NCBI GenBank assembly: GCA_034002405.1
Contig: JAVFAS010000035.1
Coordinates: 1-37,833, forward strand
Direction of reading: 5' to 3'
Length of the DNA: 37,833 nucleotides
From: SZUA-365 sp034002405
Lineage (GTDB): Bacteria > Bacteroidota > Ignavibacteria > SZUA-365
Below, one piece after another: positions 1 to 8,954 of this stretch (its first letter is position 1; each line of letters opens with the position of its first letter). The notes beneath the pieces were generated by a model. That model did not search any database. It was not told the DNA's origin and was given only the letters and a program-made list of their open reading frames with translations. The translations under genes and the position numbers were made by a program.

Positions 1-3000
1 CCTGATGATTTGTACACAACGGATCTGCATTACACGGAGAACGGCTACATGCACCGCATCGGTTTCGCGTCGGGAGGTTTCCCCGTCTTCAATGGTTTCC
101 AGGATCGCGCGCATTCACCCGGGTCGGGCGCGGGACTCTCGCGCATGTATTTTCCGCTCTGCGGGGAGGATCTGCTGCGCAGCCGCGCGTTGATCAAGGA
201 CACCATCATCGCCGATTCGCTGCGGGGGTATCTCTCGCATTACGTGTTCGACCTCGAGGTCGAGCTTCGCAACGTCGATGACGCGCGTGCCGCGCATATG
301 GTGCGCTGTTCGATCGAACCGCCGGAGGGACTGATGCTGCAGCATGGGGAGACAATCGACAAGCAGCCGGAACCGGCGGTGATCCCCCCCGGCGGCGTGG
401 CGACGGTTAGCTGGCGCGTGCAACTCGACACGACGCGACTCGGCGGGTGGGCCGGTTTGCGCGACCTGCTGCTCCTTGTGCGCTTCACGCATGAATACCA
501 GCTCTCGACGTCGCTGGCGAGCTGCCTGACTTCGTTTTCCTTCAACGAGCTGCCGCTGGTGGTCAAACGCGACGACAGCGAGAACGATCTCGTCTGCTCG
601 GTCGCCACATCCGACACCCTGCGGGTGCGGGCGGATGGCCGGGGATATGACCCACCGCTGCTGCCGGTCACGGGCGAGGTGCGCAACAGCGGCGCGGGGG
701 AAACGCCGGCGGCCACGGCCGTACTGCGTCTCGGACGCATGGGACCGGCTCTGGATCCGTCGGCGGATTCGCTGCGGGCGGTGCCGGTCCTCACACCGGG
801 CGGCGCGCATGCGGTGCAGTGGAGGGTGCGCCCCGCGCGGCGGGCCGACACGCGGCGCATCGCGTTGCGGATGGTGGTGCGCGACGAGCGCGGAGAACTG
901 ACCCGCTGCACACAAGAAGTTGTCGTGCCCGGGTTGCGACCGGTGTCGTGTGATCTCTCGCTGCCGGATACGGTGCTGATCATGAAGGACGGAAGCACTG
1001 TTCCCCCGGACATCATCGCGCGGGTGCGGCTCGAGAACGTTCTCGATACGCTCATCAGCGGTCTCGACGCACGCATCGATCTCGGCGGCATTCCCGAGCT
1101 CGGACTCGCGTCGGGCGAGTCGGCCGGGCGGCGGTGGGACTACGTGCAGGGGGGACGCGATGTGACGGCCCATTGGGCGCTGCGCGTGGCGGAGGACGTG
1201 CGCGCGCCGGTGCGGGTGGATGTCCCGGTGCGCTATCGCTGCGCATCGGACACGACCTGGCGCGAGTGCATCGCATCGATGCTGCTCCATCCGCTGCATT
1301 CGGATCTGTACTGCGGAATCTCTCTCCCCGCGACGCATCCCGCCTCCCTGGTCGAATCCCGTGCGATGATTCCGCTTGATTACACCCTGACCAACACGGG
1401 TACGGTGCCGGCGGAGGTCGACCGGCTGGAGCTGGCGATCGGTCCGGCGAAGAGCGGACTTGCGGCTCTCGATCCCGTGACACTGTCCGGCACGCAACTC
1501 GCGGCCGGTGCGTTGCTGCCGTGGAATGTTCGTCTTCGCGCCACGATCCTGCGCGCGACGCGCACGGCAATGTGCACGGTGACGGCCTACGGGAAGTCCG
1601 CCGGCGGCGAGGATTCGGTGCTCTCGGTCTGCGACGCCGCCATCGACATCGAGGGCGTGGACGGCCTGCGCTGCGCCGTCACCGCGCCGGACACGGTGCG
1701 CTTCGATCGCGACAGCCTGCGCTACGTGCCCGATCCGGTTCCGGTGGTCATGGATCTGTCGAATGTGCTCGATACCGGGGAGAACGCGATCGAGGTCGAG
1801 ATCGATCTTTCATCCTCCCCGCGTCTGACACTCGCCGATGGCGAGATCGCACGAAAGACACGCGCCCGGCTCGACAGTCATTCCACGGCGCGATTCACCT
1901 GGCTGCTTACGCCCATCGCCGCGGCGACGGACGACATACAGGATATCGTCATCCGATATCGCAGCGTGGAGCAGGGAGGGTGGAAGGAGTGCGGCGCGAC
2001 GGTCGTGGTCTCCGCCTGGCCGGAAATCGTGGAAATAACCTGCTCGACGGGCGGACATGATTCGCTCTTCGCCGATGCGGCGTATGAGCTGATCGTGCCC
2101 GAACCCTTCCAGGTCTCCTACACCGCCACGAACAGCGGCACGGTCACACTCACCGGCTGCGCGGCGGCGATCGTGCTTCCCGAGGGCTTCGCACTCATCG
2201 GATCGGACAGCATTCAATCTTTCGGTGCGAATGCGACAAACTCGCTCGCCCCGGGCGAGAGCGCGACGCGGTGGTGGACCGTGATGACCACCGATCAGCT
2301 TCAGGGCTTCGGGTCGAAGGATGTCGCCTGGGCATGGAGCAGCGACCAGCAGGGAAGCGGTACCGGATGCACGCATCCGGTGCAGGTTATCCCGGATCCA
2401 TCGTCCGGCATCGTGCTCACTCCGCTGCGCTTGTATTTCGAGGCGGAACTCGGTGGGGCATTGCCGATGGCGCAAGCGGTGAAGCTCTGGACCGGCGGGA
2501 GACTCTCGATGCCGTGGACGGCGCAATCCGACACCTGGTACATCGACCTCGCTCCCGTGGCGGGGGATCACGCGGCAAGTATCTCGGTGCGGCCGAACAC
2601 CACGATGCTGAACACGGGCATGCATGCGAGCACGATCACCCTGGCGGGCGCGGCCCCGAATCTCCCGCGACATGTCGCGGTGGATTACCTGATCACGAGT
2701 CTGACGGGAGTCGAGGATGAGCCCACCGCGCGGGCATTCACGCTCGGCGCGGTGTATCCGCATCCGATCCCGCTGTTGGGCGAGGCCAGGCTGCTGCTTC
2801 GCGCGAACGGGCAGGCGAGTGCAAGCGGAGTCCGCGTGCGCATCACGCTGCACGACCTGCTCGGCCGCGAGCGGGCGATGCTGCATGATGGGGTGATCAC
2901 GGAGACGGATGTCCTGCTCCTTCGTCCCGCTCCGATGGGACTCGAACCCGGCAATTACCTCCTGCGCATGCTCGCTCCCGGCGGCTGGTCCGCGCGCATG

Positions 3001-3018
3001 TTGACCGTGGTGCGGTGA
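1..3018 (+). CDS. Large secreted modular protein with T9SS C-terminal sorting domain (5' partial)
   Basis: The reading frame is open from the first base, so the N-terminus and signal peptide lie outside the window; about 1005 residues are present. The middle consists of about five beta-sandwich-like modules of roughly 120 residues, beginning near residues 195, 313, 433, 553 and 677. Most open with a short strand containing Cys and often PDT (SCDLSLPDTV, RCAVTAPDTV), and some close with a W-[RK]-E-C strand. The pairing Cys residues suggest disulfides in an extracytoplasmic protein. Near residues 800-900 is a BACON-like Ig segment. The last 85 residues (VYPHPIPLLGEARLLL, then LHDLLGRE, then LEPGNYLLRMLAPGG) resemble a type A T9SS sorting domain. 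I infer a secreted or surface-attached cargo protein. I recognise no enzymatic motif. The stop is 27 bp from the convergent nuclease gene. Confidence 0.8.
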   Translation, partial: PDDLYTTDLHYTENGYMHRIGFASGGFPVFNGFQDRAHSPGSGAGLSRMYFPLCGEDLLRSRALIKDTIIADSLRGYLSHYVFDLEVELRNVDDARAAHMVRCSIEPPEGLMLQHGETIDKQPEPAVIPPGGVATVSWRVQLDTTRLGGWAGLRDLLLLVRFTHEYQLSTSLASCLTSFSFNELPLVVKRDDSENDLVCSVATSDTLRVRADGRGYDPPLLPVTGEVRNSGAGETPAATAVLRLGRMGPALDPSADSLRAVPVLTPGGAHAVQWRVRPARRADTRRIALRMVVRDERGELTRCTQEVVVPGLRPVSCDLSLPDTVLIMKDGSTVPPDIIARVRLENVLDTLISGLDARIDLGGIPELGLASGESAGRRWDYVQGGRDVTAHWALRVAEDVRAPVRVDVPVRYRCASDTTWRECIASMLLHPLHSDLYCGISLPATHPASLVESRAMIPLDYTLTNTGTVPAEVDRLELAIGPAKSGLAALDPVTLSGTQLAAGALLPWNVRLRATILRATRTAMCTVTAYGKSAGGEDSVLSVCDAAIDIEGVDGLRCAVTAPDTVRFDRDSLRYVPDPVPVVMDLSNVLDTGENAIEVEIDLSSSPRLTLADGEIARKTRARLDSHSTARFTWLLTPIAAATDDIQDIVIRYRSVEQGGWKECGATVVVSAWPEIVEITCSTGGHDSLFADAAYELIVPEPFQVSYTATNSGTVTLTGCAAAIVLPEGFALIGSDSIQSFGANATNSLAPGESATRWWTVMTTDQLQGFGSKDVAWAWSSDQQGSGTGCTHPVQVIPDPSSGIVLTPLRLYFEAELGGALPMAQAVKLWTGGRLSMPWTAQSDTWYIDLAPVAGDHAASISVRPNTTMLNTGMHASTITLAGAAPNLPRHVAVDYLITSLTGVEDEPTARAFTLGAVYPHPIPLLGEARLLLRANGQASASGVRVRITLHDLLGRERAMLHDGVITETDVLLLRPAPMGLEPGNYLLRMLAPGGWSARMLTVVR

Positions 3019-3044
3019 GGTATCTCGTCCACCGCATTCGCAGG

Positions 3045-4445
3045 CTACAGTTCGAATCGGTCGCCCGGCGAAGGCACGGTGACGCCGGTCAGACCGAGTT
3101 CCTCCTGCATCGCGTGCTGCAGCTTCTGCGCCTGGTCGAGGTCGCCGTGGACGATGAAGCTGTGGCGGAGCCGTGCGGGATTGAATCGGCGATGGTAGTC
3201 GAGCAGCTCGTTGCGGTCGGCATGGGCGGAGAGGGAGTTGAGGACCACGACCTCCGCGTTCAGGTTGAATTCCTCGCCGAAGATTTTCACTTTCGGTTCG
3301 CGTTCGACGATGCGCCGCCCCAGTGTGTACTCCGCGCTGTAGCCGGTGATCATGATCGTGTTGCGCGGGTCCTCGATGTTGTTGCGGAGGTGGTGCAGGA
3401 TGCGTCCACCCTCGCACATGCCGGAACTCGAGATAATGATCATCGGACCACTTTGTCCGTTGAGCGCTTTCGATTCGCTGACATGCATGATGTAGCGGAG
3501 GGATTCGAAGGAGAAGGGGTTTTCATGCGTGAGAATGGACTTGCGTGCCTCGGCGTCCATGCATTCGGGATGGATGCGGAAAATCTGCGTGGCGTTGACC
3601 GAAAGCGGACTGTCGACAAAAATCGGAATTTCCGGTAGACGTCCCTGCTGTTCGAGTTCATGGAGATGGTAGACGAGTTCCTGCGTGCGACCGACGGAGA
3701 AGGCGGGAACGATGATCTTGCCGTTGCGCGAGACGGTCCGCTTGATCACATCCTCGAGCGTGTCGAGGATCTCCTGGTCTGCCTTGTGCATGCGGCCGCC
3801 GTATGTCCCTTCGGTGATCAGGATGTCGACGTCGCCGACATGTTCGGGGTCGAGGAGGATGGGACGGTCGGGACGTCCGAGATCGCCGGTGAAACAGAGC
3901 TGCAACGCGCGGTCGCCGTCGCGGATGTCGTAGAGACTGACGGCCGAGCCGAGGATATGCCCCGCGTCGTAGAACGTGACATCCACATCCTCGGTAACGC
4001 GCGTTTTCCGCCGGTATCCGACGGTCTGGAACTGCCCGAGCACATCGATCACATCCTCGGCGTCATACAGCGCCTCGACTGGCGGCTTGCCGTTGCGGGC
4101 ATGCAGCTTGTTGACGAACTCCGCGTCCTTTTCCTGCAGGAAGGCGCTGTCGAGCAGCATGATGTTCGCCAGATCGCGTGTCGCCGCGGTGCAGATGATC
4201 GGTCCACGGAATCCATGTTTGTGGAGCATGGGGATCTTGCCGCTGTGGTCGATGTGCGCATGCGAGAGCACGAGCACGTCGATGGACGCGGGATCGAAGG
4301 AAAAGCCGCTGTTCTGTTCCCAGGCTTCGGCGCGGCGGCCCTGGAAGAGCCCGCAATCCATCAGGATGCGTTTGCCGTTGACTTCGAGCAGGTGGGAGGA
4401 ACCGGTGACGGTGCGGGCGGCGCCGTGAAAGCTGAGTGTGATCAT
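3045..4445 (-). CDS. Metallo-beta-lactamase fold / beta-CASP RNA-processing nuclease
   Basis: This 466-residue protein belongs to the CPSF73-like beta-CASP branch of the metallo-beta-lactamase superfamily, cytoplasmic zinc nucleases acting on RNA. The N-terminal zinc motif HAHIDHSG is intact near residue 64. It is followed by GDLGRPDRPIL, the beta-CASP entry EGTYGGRMH, and SGMCEGGRILHHL. Near the C-terminus SLSAHADRNELLDY and HGDLDQAQ supply the late conserved histidines. Length and order match bacterial members annotated as MBL-fold RNA hydrolases (YsgB/Ysh1-like). The start follows no strong ribosome binding site, as is usual in this phylum. It lies 66 bp downstream of the E1 dehydrogenase gene on the same strand and may be co-transcribed, though no functional link is evident. 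The RNA substrate cannot be deduced. Confidence 0.9.
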   Translation of the reverse strand: MITLSFHGAARTVTGSSHLLEVNGKRILMDCGLFQGRRAEAWEQNSGFSFDPASIDVLVLSHAHIDHSGKIPMLHKHGFRGPIICTAATRDLANIMLLDSAFLQEKDAEFVNKLHARNGKPPVEALYDAEDVIDVLGQFQTVGYRRKTRVTEDVDVTFYDAGHILGSAVSLYDIRDGDRALQLCFTGDLGRPDRPILLDPEHVGDVDILITEGTYGGRMHKADQEILDTLEDVIKRTVSRNGKIIVPAFSVGRTQELVYHLHELEQQGRLPEIPIFVDSPLSVNATQIFRIHPECMDAEARKSILTHENPFSFESLRYIMHVSESKALNGQSGPMIIISSSGMCEGGRILHHLRNNIEDPRNTIMITGYSAEYTLGRRIVEREPKVKIFGEEFNLNAEVVVLNSLSAHADRNELLDYHRRFNPARLRHSFIVHGDLDQAQKLQHAMQEELGLTGVTVPSPGDRFEL

Positions 4446-4511
4446 GAGATTTCCTGTCGTTCTGGAATAGGATCGCGGTGCGTCAGCGCGGGACGCGACA
4501 TGACGCGACGT

Positions 4512-6602
4512 TCAATAGCGCGCGAGATCGCGCGCCGCGATGAAAATGTCTTCCTCGCTGACGAGAGTGGCCTGTTCGAGCACCTTGGCGAAACCGACCG
4601 GGGTGTCGAGCGAGGCGACACGCCGGACGGGCGCATCGAGAAACTCGAATAACTCCTCGCCGATCGATGCGGCGAGTTCGCCGCCAAAGCCCCCGGTGCG
4701 TCCGGCTTCATGCACCACCAGCGCCTTGCCGGTCTTCTTCACGCTCGCGGCGATGCTCTCGCGGTCATAGGGAAGAATGCTGCGCAGGTCGAGCACCTCG
4801 CAGGCAATGCCCTCCTGCGCGAGACGTTCGGCCGCGTGCAGGGCGAGGTGCACGGGATTGCCGTAGGTGATGATGCTCAGGTCGGTTCCCGGTCGTCGCG
4901 TGCGCGCGCGTCCGATGGGCACGCAGAGCTCGGGACGCGGAAACTGCACGCGCGCCCACGGATGGTTGTAGAGATACTTCGGTTCGAGATACACCGTCAC
5001 GCCGCGGGTGCGGAAGGCGCAGCGCAGCAGTCCCGCCGCATCGTCGGCGAAGGACGGCATGACGATACGTAACCCCGGGATGTTCGCCAGCGACGCCTCG
5101 ATGCTTTGCGAATGGTAGAGTCCTCCCTGGATGTACCCGCCCGAGGCCAGCCGGATGATGATATTCGGAGAAAACTGTCCGTTACTCCGCCAGTATTCAT
5201 GCGCGGTGTTGACGAGCTGTTCCATCGCCGGCCAGAAGTAGTCCGCGAATTCCGCGCCTTCGACCACGACCCAGATGTCGTCGCCATAGCGGCAGAATCC
5301 GTTGGCGGTACCGAGGATGAAGTCCTCCGCGATGGGGGCGTTGAACACGCGATCCGCGCCGAATTCCTGCTGCATGCCCTTGGTGACATTGAACACCCCG
5401 CCTTTTTCTCCCGATGCGACATCCTGTCCCCAGAGAAACGTGCTGGGATTGCGGCGGAATTCCTCGTGCAGCGTGCGGTTGATCGCCTCGCGCAGCGTGA
5501 GGGATTCCGATTCCGCCGCGTGTTTCTCCTGGAGCTGGACGAAGGTCTCATTCGAGAGCGGACACACATGCGTGTCATCGGCGAGCACGAATTTCCGTAC
5601 GGTCGCGGGATCGGGATTCGGCGCGGACTCGGCGCGGACGCTTTCTTCCTCGAGCAGCGTCTGGTTCTCCGCCTCGATCGCCGCGAGTTCCTCGTCCGTG
5701 CAGATGCCCTCGATCAGCACGAAGGCGCGCAACCGGAGCAGCGGGTCGCGGCGGCGGGCCTCGGCGAGTTCCTCCGCGTCGCGGTAGAGTTCATGCCGGT
5801 CGGAGTTGCTGTGGGCGCCGATGCGCACGCAGTCGGCATGCACCATGGCGGGACCCGCGCCCGACCGTGCGTGCGCGATCGCTTCCTGCATCACATTCCA
5901 GGAGTCGAAGATGCTGGTGCCGTCGCAGTTTCGCACGAGAAGATTCCGGAAGCCGTGGAAATTGTCGGCGATGTTGGTGTTCGCGCTCTGTTCGTGCACC
6001 GGCACCGAGATCCCATAGCCATTGTTTTGCAACACGAACACGACGGGCAGTTTTTCCCGGCATGCGCCTGACAGCGCCTCGTAGAAATACCCTTCCGACG
6101 TCGCCGATTCTCCGCTGCTGTACACCGCGATTTCGTCGCCACCGAAGCGGCGGATGGCGCGCGCGACCCCAACGGCGTGCAACGAGTGGCTGCCGACGCA
6201 GGAAGAGACGTTCTGGATGCGCATCGCCGGTTTGGCGAAGTGGTTGCTCATGTGCCGGCCGCCGCTCGCCGGGTCGGTGGCCTTCGAGAGTCCGTTGAGC
6301 ACGATCTCCTCGACCGTGAGACCGGCCGCGAGTACCGTGACCAGGTCGCGATAGTAGGGAAAGAGGAAATCGTGTCCGCGTGCGATCGAGAGTCCCATCG
6401 CAAGCTGGATGCCCTCGTGACCGGCACACGGGGCGTGATATGACCACCCCTTCGACATTTTCAGGTAGCGCGCGGCCTTCTCGTCGAGGGCGCGGCCGAG
6501 ATGCATCAGCCGGTACCACTCGCGGATGGTCGCCGGATCGATGTGCTCGGGTCGTGCACCGAGGGAGTGGAATTCTTCGGGGGCGTGGTCGGTCTCGGAC
6601 AT
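4512..6602 (-). CDS. Fused alpha/beta thiamine-diphosphate 2-oxoacid dehydrogenase E1 component
   Basis: This 696-residue protein joins the E1-alpha (about 1-330) and E1-beta (about 370-696) subunits of a pyruvate or branched-chain 2-oxoacid dehydrogenase complex in one chain, an arrangement common in Bacteroidota. E1 performs ThDP-dependent decarboxylation and acylates the lipoyl domain of E2. The alpha half shows GESATSEGYFYEAL...LQNNGYGISVP, the ThDP-magnesium region with GES in place of the usual GDG, and the phosphorylation-loop-like GAHSNSDRHELYRD. The beta half shows a transketolase-like core (FLWGQDVASGEKGGVFNVT, then FADYFWPAMEQL) and a C-terminal domain with VVHEAGRTGGFG. The frame is open further upstream, but the ATG at 6602 starts the conserved part and lies about 30 nt after a good promoter. 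Substrate (pyruvate versus branched-chain acids) is not decided by sequence; no E2 or E3 gene is in the window. Confidence 0.9.
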   Translation of the reverse strand: MSETDHAPEEFHSLGARPEHIDPATIREWYRLMHLGRALDEKAARYLKMSKGWSYHAPCAGHEGIQLAMGLSIARGHDFLFPYYRDLVTVLAAGLTVEEIVLNGLSKATDPASGGRHMSNHFAKPAMRIQNVSSCVGSHSLHAVGVARAIRRFGGDEIAVYSSGESATSEGYFYEALSGACREKLPVVFVLQNNGYGISVPVHEQSANTNIADNFHGFRNLLVRNCDGTSIFDSWNVMQEAIAHARSGAGPAMVHADCVRIGAHSNSDRHELYRDAEELAEARRRDPLLRLRAFVLIEGICTDEELAAIEAENQTLLEEESVRAESAPNPDPATVRKFVLADDTHVCPLSNETFVQLQEKHAAESESLTLREAINRTLHEEFRRNPSTFLWGQDVASGEKGGVFNVTKGMQQEFGADRVFNAPIAEDFILGTANGFCRYGDDIWVVVEGAEFADYFWPAMEQLVNTAHEYWRSNGQFSPNIIIRLASGGYIQGGLYHSQSIEASLANIPGLRIVMPSFADDAAGLLRCAFRTRGVTVYLEPKYLYNHPWARVQFPRPELCVPIGRARTRRPGTDLSIITYGNPVHLALHAAERLAQEGIACEVLDLRSILPYDRESIAASVKKTGKALVVHEAGRTGGFGGELAASIGEELFEFLDAPVRRVASLDTPVGFAKVLEQATLVSEEDIFIAARDLARY

Positions 6603-6638
6603 GGGGAGGACTTTCTTCGATGATGAAGTGCTCCGGGA

Positions 6639-6667
6639 AAAATAGGATATCGGCCGCGGGGATCCAA
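6639..6667 (-). promoter_or_regulatory. Promoter for E1 dehydrogenase gene
   Basis: On the minus strand a -35 box TTGGAT (6667-6662) is separated by exactly 17 bp from a -10 box TATTTT (6644-6639). Transcription would begin near 6632 and give a leader of about 30 nt before the ATG at 6602, which supports that start over the upstream in-frame ones. This is a pattern match only. Confidence 0.5.
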
Positions 6668-6772
6668 CCCGATCCCGGGTGGGCGGCGGCATGACGGGGC
6701 CGGGCGCGGGCGACCCGCGTTTCACCCCTGTAATCATTGACGAAAAAGTCTGTCGGGAATCGAAAAAGTATT

Positions 6773-6800
6773 TGACACCAGACATTTTTTCTTTATGTTG
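6773..6800 (+). promoter_or_regulatory. Promoter of the HU-like gene
   Basis: A perfect TTGACA (6773-6778) is followed after 16 bp by TATGTT (6795-6800). The site also reads as TTTG ... TATGTTGTG, close to the Bacteroidota -33/-7 style. The surrounding sequence is markedly AT-rich for this genome. It lies about 40 bp upstream of the HU start codon and is a strong housekeeping-type promoter candidate. Confidence 0.7.
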
Positions 6801-6842
6801 TGGACGAGCAATTCATCACACTCAACCATCACAGGAGGATCC

Positions 6843-7139
6843 ATGGCAAAAGCAGCAGCGAAGCCCTTGACCAAAAAAGAGATCATCGACTTCCTGAGCG
6901 AGAAGAGCGGCCTGAACAAAAAGCAGACCGAAGAGTTTCTCGCGCTCTACAATGATCTGATCTACAAGCAGACCAAGAAGACGAAGGAATTCGTCATGCC
7001 GGGCCTCGGCAAGTGGGTCACCGGAAAAACCAAGGCGCGCATGGGTCGTAACCCTGCCACTGGTGAGGATATCAAGATTCCGGCGAAAAACGTGCTGAAA
7101 TTCCGCGTTGCGAAAGCTGCAAAGGATGCGATTCTCTAA
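6843..7139 (+). CDS. HU/IHF-family nucleoid DNA-binding protein
   Basis: This 98-residue basic protein has the HU/IHF fold: an N-terminal helical pair (LTKKEIIDFLSEKSGLNKKQTEEFL) and a beta arm with the DNA-binding tip KARMGRNPATGEDIKIPAK, matching the family signature GRNPxTGExIxIPA. It would bind and bend DNA as a dimer. The ATG at 6843 follows AGGAGG about 5 nt upstream, one of the clearest Shine-Dalgarno sites in the window, which fixes the start; the frame runs further upstream through the promoter region but is not coding there. The gene is monocistronic, with a strong promoter before it and an intrinsic terminator after it. The N-terminal tail MAKAAAKPLT is a little longer than in E. 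coli HU. Confidence 0.95.
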   Translation: MAKAAAKPLTKKEIIDFLSEKSGLNKKQTEEFLALYNDLIYKQTKKTKEFVMPGLGKWVTGKTKARMGRNPATGEDIKIPAKNVLKFRVAKAAKDAIL

Positions 7140-7162
7140 CAACGTCGGGCTTGTCGATTTTC

Positions 7163-7189
7163 GGGCGCCGTGCACGGCGCCCTTTTTTT
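7163..7189 (+). terminator. Rho-independent terminator after the HU-like gene
   Basis: A perfect 8-bp GC stem GGGCGCCG/CGGCGCCC with loop TGCA (7163-7182) is followed directly by seven T residues. It lies 24 bp after the HU stop codon. Confidence 0.9.
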
Positions 7190-7299
7190 ATGCCTTTTTT
7201 TTCTCCCCTCTCCGGATTATCCTGTTCCCGTTCCGCCAGGGAGCGCGGACCGTTCGCGACATCGATCGTTCTCACCATACCATCAAGGAACAGGGAGCC

Positions 7300-8838
7300 A
7301 TGATTTCCACCGTGTACAGTGCGTCCACGCACGGCATCAATGCATTCATTGTCGGCGTCGAAACCCACATCGAGAGCCAGATCCCGGGCTTCATCGTCGT
7401 CGGCCTGCCCGACAACGCGGTGCGCGAGAGCCGCGAGCGCGTTACCGCGGCGATCAAGAATTCCGGATATTCATTTCCGATGCGACGAATTGTCGTGAAC
7501 CTCGCGCCCGCCGATGTCCGCAAGGAGGGGTCGGCCTTCGACCTGCCGCTCGCGGCCGGCATCCTGCGCGCGACCGGCGAACTCGACACCGGCGATCTCG
7601 ACCATACGGTGTTGCTCGGGGAACTCGCGCTCGACGGCAGCCTGCGTCCGGTGCACGGCGCGCTGTCGATCGCGCTGGAGGCGAAAAAGCGGGGGATGCG
7701 GCGCGTCATCCTGCCCGCGGCGAACGCGCGCGAGGCGGCGATGGTGCGTGATATTGACGTTCTGCCCTGTGCATCCCTGCGCGAGGCCTTGAGTGTGCTC
7801 GACGGGACCCATCCCTCGGTCCGTCCCTACCGCATCAATGTCACCGAGCTATTCGAAGCGCGCCAGAGCGCGGCGCTGGTGGATTTCGCGGATGTGAAAG
7901 GACAGGAAAACGTCAAACGCGCGCTCGAGGTGGCCGCGGCGGGGGGACATAACATCATTCTCATCGGTCCCCCCGGCTCGGGCAAGACCATGCTTGCCAA
8001 ACGCATTCCGACCATCCTGCCACCCTTGAGTTTCGACGAGGCCCTGGAGACGACGAAAATCCACTCCGTCGCCGGACTACTCACCACGGGATCAGCCATC
8101 GTGGCGACGCGGCCCTTCCGCGCACCGCATCATACTATCAGCGATGCCGCGCTGGTGGGCGGCGGCGTCGGGTTCGCGCGTCCGGGCGAAATCAGCCTCT
8201 CGCACAATGGGGTGCTCTTTCTCGACGAGCTGCCGGAGTTCGCGCGAAACGTGCTCGAGGTGCTGCGGCAGCCGCTGGAGGAAGGCACGGTCACGATCGC
8301 GCGCTCGAAGAGCAGTGTTGAGTATCCGGCGAATTTCATGCTGGTCGCGGCAATGAATCCCTGTCCCTGCGGCAATGCCGGCAACCCCCGCCATGAATGT
8401 CTTTGCACCGATCAGCAGGTGCAGAAATACATGGGACGGATTTCGGGTCCGTTGCTCGATCGCATCGATATCCATATCGAATGTCCGCAGGTGAAGTATC
8501 AGGAACTCGCCAGTGAGCGGCGGGGCGAGTCCTCCGACACGGTGCGTGCACGCGTGGTCGCCGCGCGCGTACATCAACAGAAACGCTTCGCCGCGCGCCA
8601 CGGCATGCACTGCAACGCGATGATGAACCATCGAGACATCGCGCAATACTGCCGTATCGATGATCGCTGCCGCGAACTGCTCCGCGCGGCATCGCAGTCC
8701 CTCGGCTTCAGCGCCCGCGCGTATGACCGTATCCTGAAAGTCGGACGCACCATCGCGGATCTCGCCGGGAGCGAATCCATTCGTGCCGAGCATCTGTCGG
8801 AGGCGATTCAATATCGGGATCTGGATAGGAGGATGTGA
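7300..8838 (+). CDS. comM: YifB/ComM family Mg-chelatase-like AAA+ ATPase
   Basis: This 512-residue protein matches the full length of ComM/YifB, a hexameric AAA+ helicase that promotes branch migration during natural transformation in species studied. The N-terminal subunit-ChlI-like domain opens MISTVYSASTHGINAF and contains VGLPDNAVRESRERV and VVNLAPADVRKEGSAFDLP. The AAA+ core shows Walker A IGPPGSGKTMLAKR, Walker B GVLFLDELPEF and sensor MNPCPCGN. A cysteine pattern CPCGN...HECLC follows, as is typical of the family. The ATG at 7300 begins the conserved N-terminus; upstream in-frame codons read through the terminator and are discarded. The stop codon is the first three bases of an 8-bp tandem repeat. 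No other competence gene is nearby. Confidence 0.93.
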   Translation: MISTVYSASTHGINAFIVGVETHIESQIPGFIVVGLPDNAVRESRERVTAAIKNSGYSFPMRRIVVNLAPADVRKEGSAFDLPLAAGILRATGELDTGDLDHTVLLGELALDGSLRPVHGALSIALEAKKRGMRRVILPAANAREAAMVRDIDVLPCASLREALSVLDGTHPSVRPYRINVTELFEARQSAALVDFADVKGQENVKRALEVAAAGGHNIILIGPPGSGKTMLAKRIPTILPPLSFDEALETTKIHSVAGLLTTGSAIVATRPFRAPHHTISDAALVGGGVGFARPGEISLSHNGVLFLDELPEFARNVLEVLRQPLEEGTVTIARSKSSVEYPANFMLVAAMNPCPCGNAGNPRHECLCTDQQVQKYMGRISGPLLDRIDIHIECPQVKYQELASERRGESSDTVRARVVAARVHQQKRFAARHGMHCNAMMNHRDIAQYCRIDDRCRELLRAASQSLGFSARAYDRILKVGRTIADLAGSESIRAEHLSEAIQYRDLDRRM

Positions 8839-8911
8839 AGGGGTGAAGGGGTGAAAAGGTGAAGGGGTGAAAAGGTGAAGAGGTGAAGGGGTGAAGAGGT
8901 GAAGGGGGGGG
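8836..8911. repeat. 8-bp tandem repeat TGAARRGG, nine units
   Basis: Nine uninterrupted 8-bp units of form TGAARRGG (TGAAGGGG five times, TGAAAAGG twice, TGAAGAGG twice) run from 8836 to 8907 and end in a run of eight G. The first TGA is the stop codon of comM, so changes in copy number leave ComM intact. The unit length is not a multiple of three, and the array is non-coding on both strands in the accepted annotation. Confidence 0.95.
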
Positions 8912-8922
8912 CCGGCGAGGGA

Positions 8923-8954
8923 GGAGTCCCGCAGGACTTCTTTCGTTATTTTTT
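8923..8954 (+). terminator. Probable intrinsic terminator after comM
   Basis: A 7-bp stem GGAGTCC/GGACTTC (one G-T pair, loop CGCA, 8923-8940) is followed by a T-rich tract including seven consecutive T. The tract overlaps the last codons of the convergent glycosyltransferase gene. Confidence 0.6.

Noticed and set aside
8836..8911. Possible CRISPR array
   Set aside because: Units are 8 bp and contiguous with no spacers.
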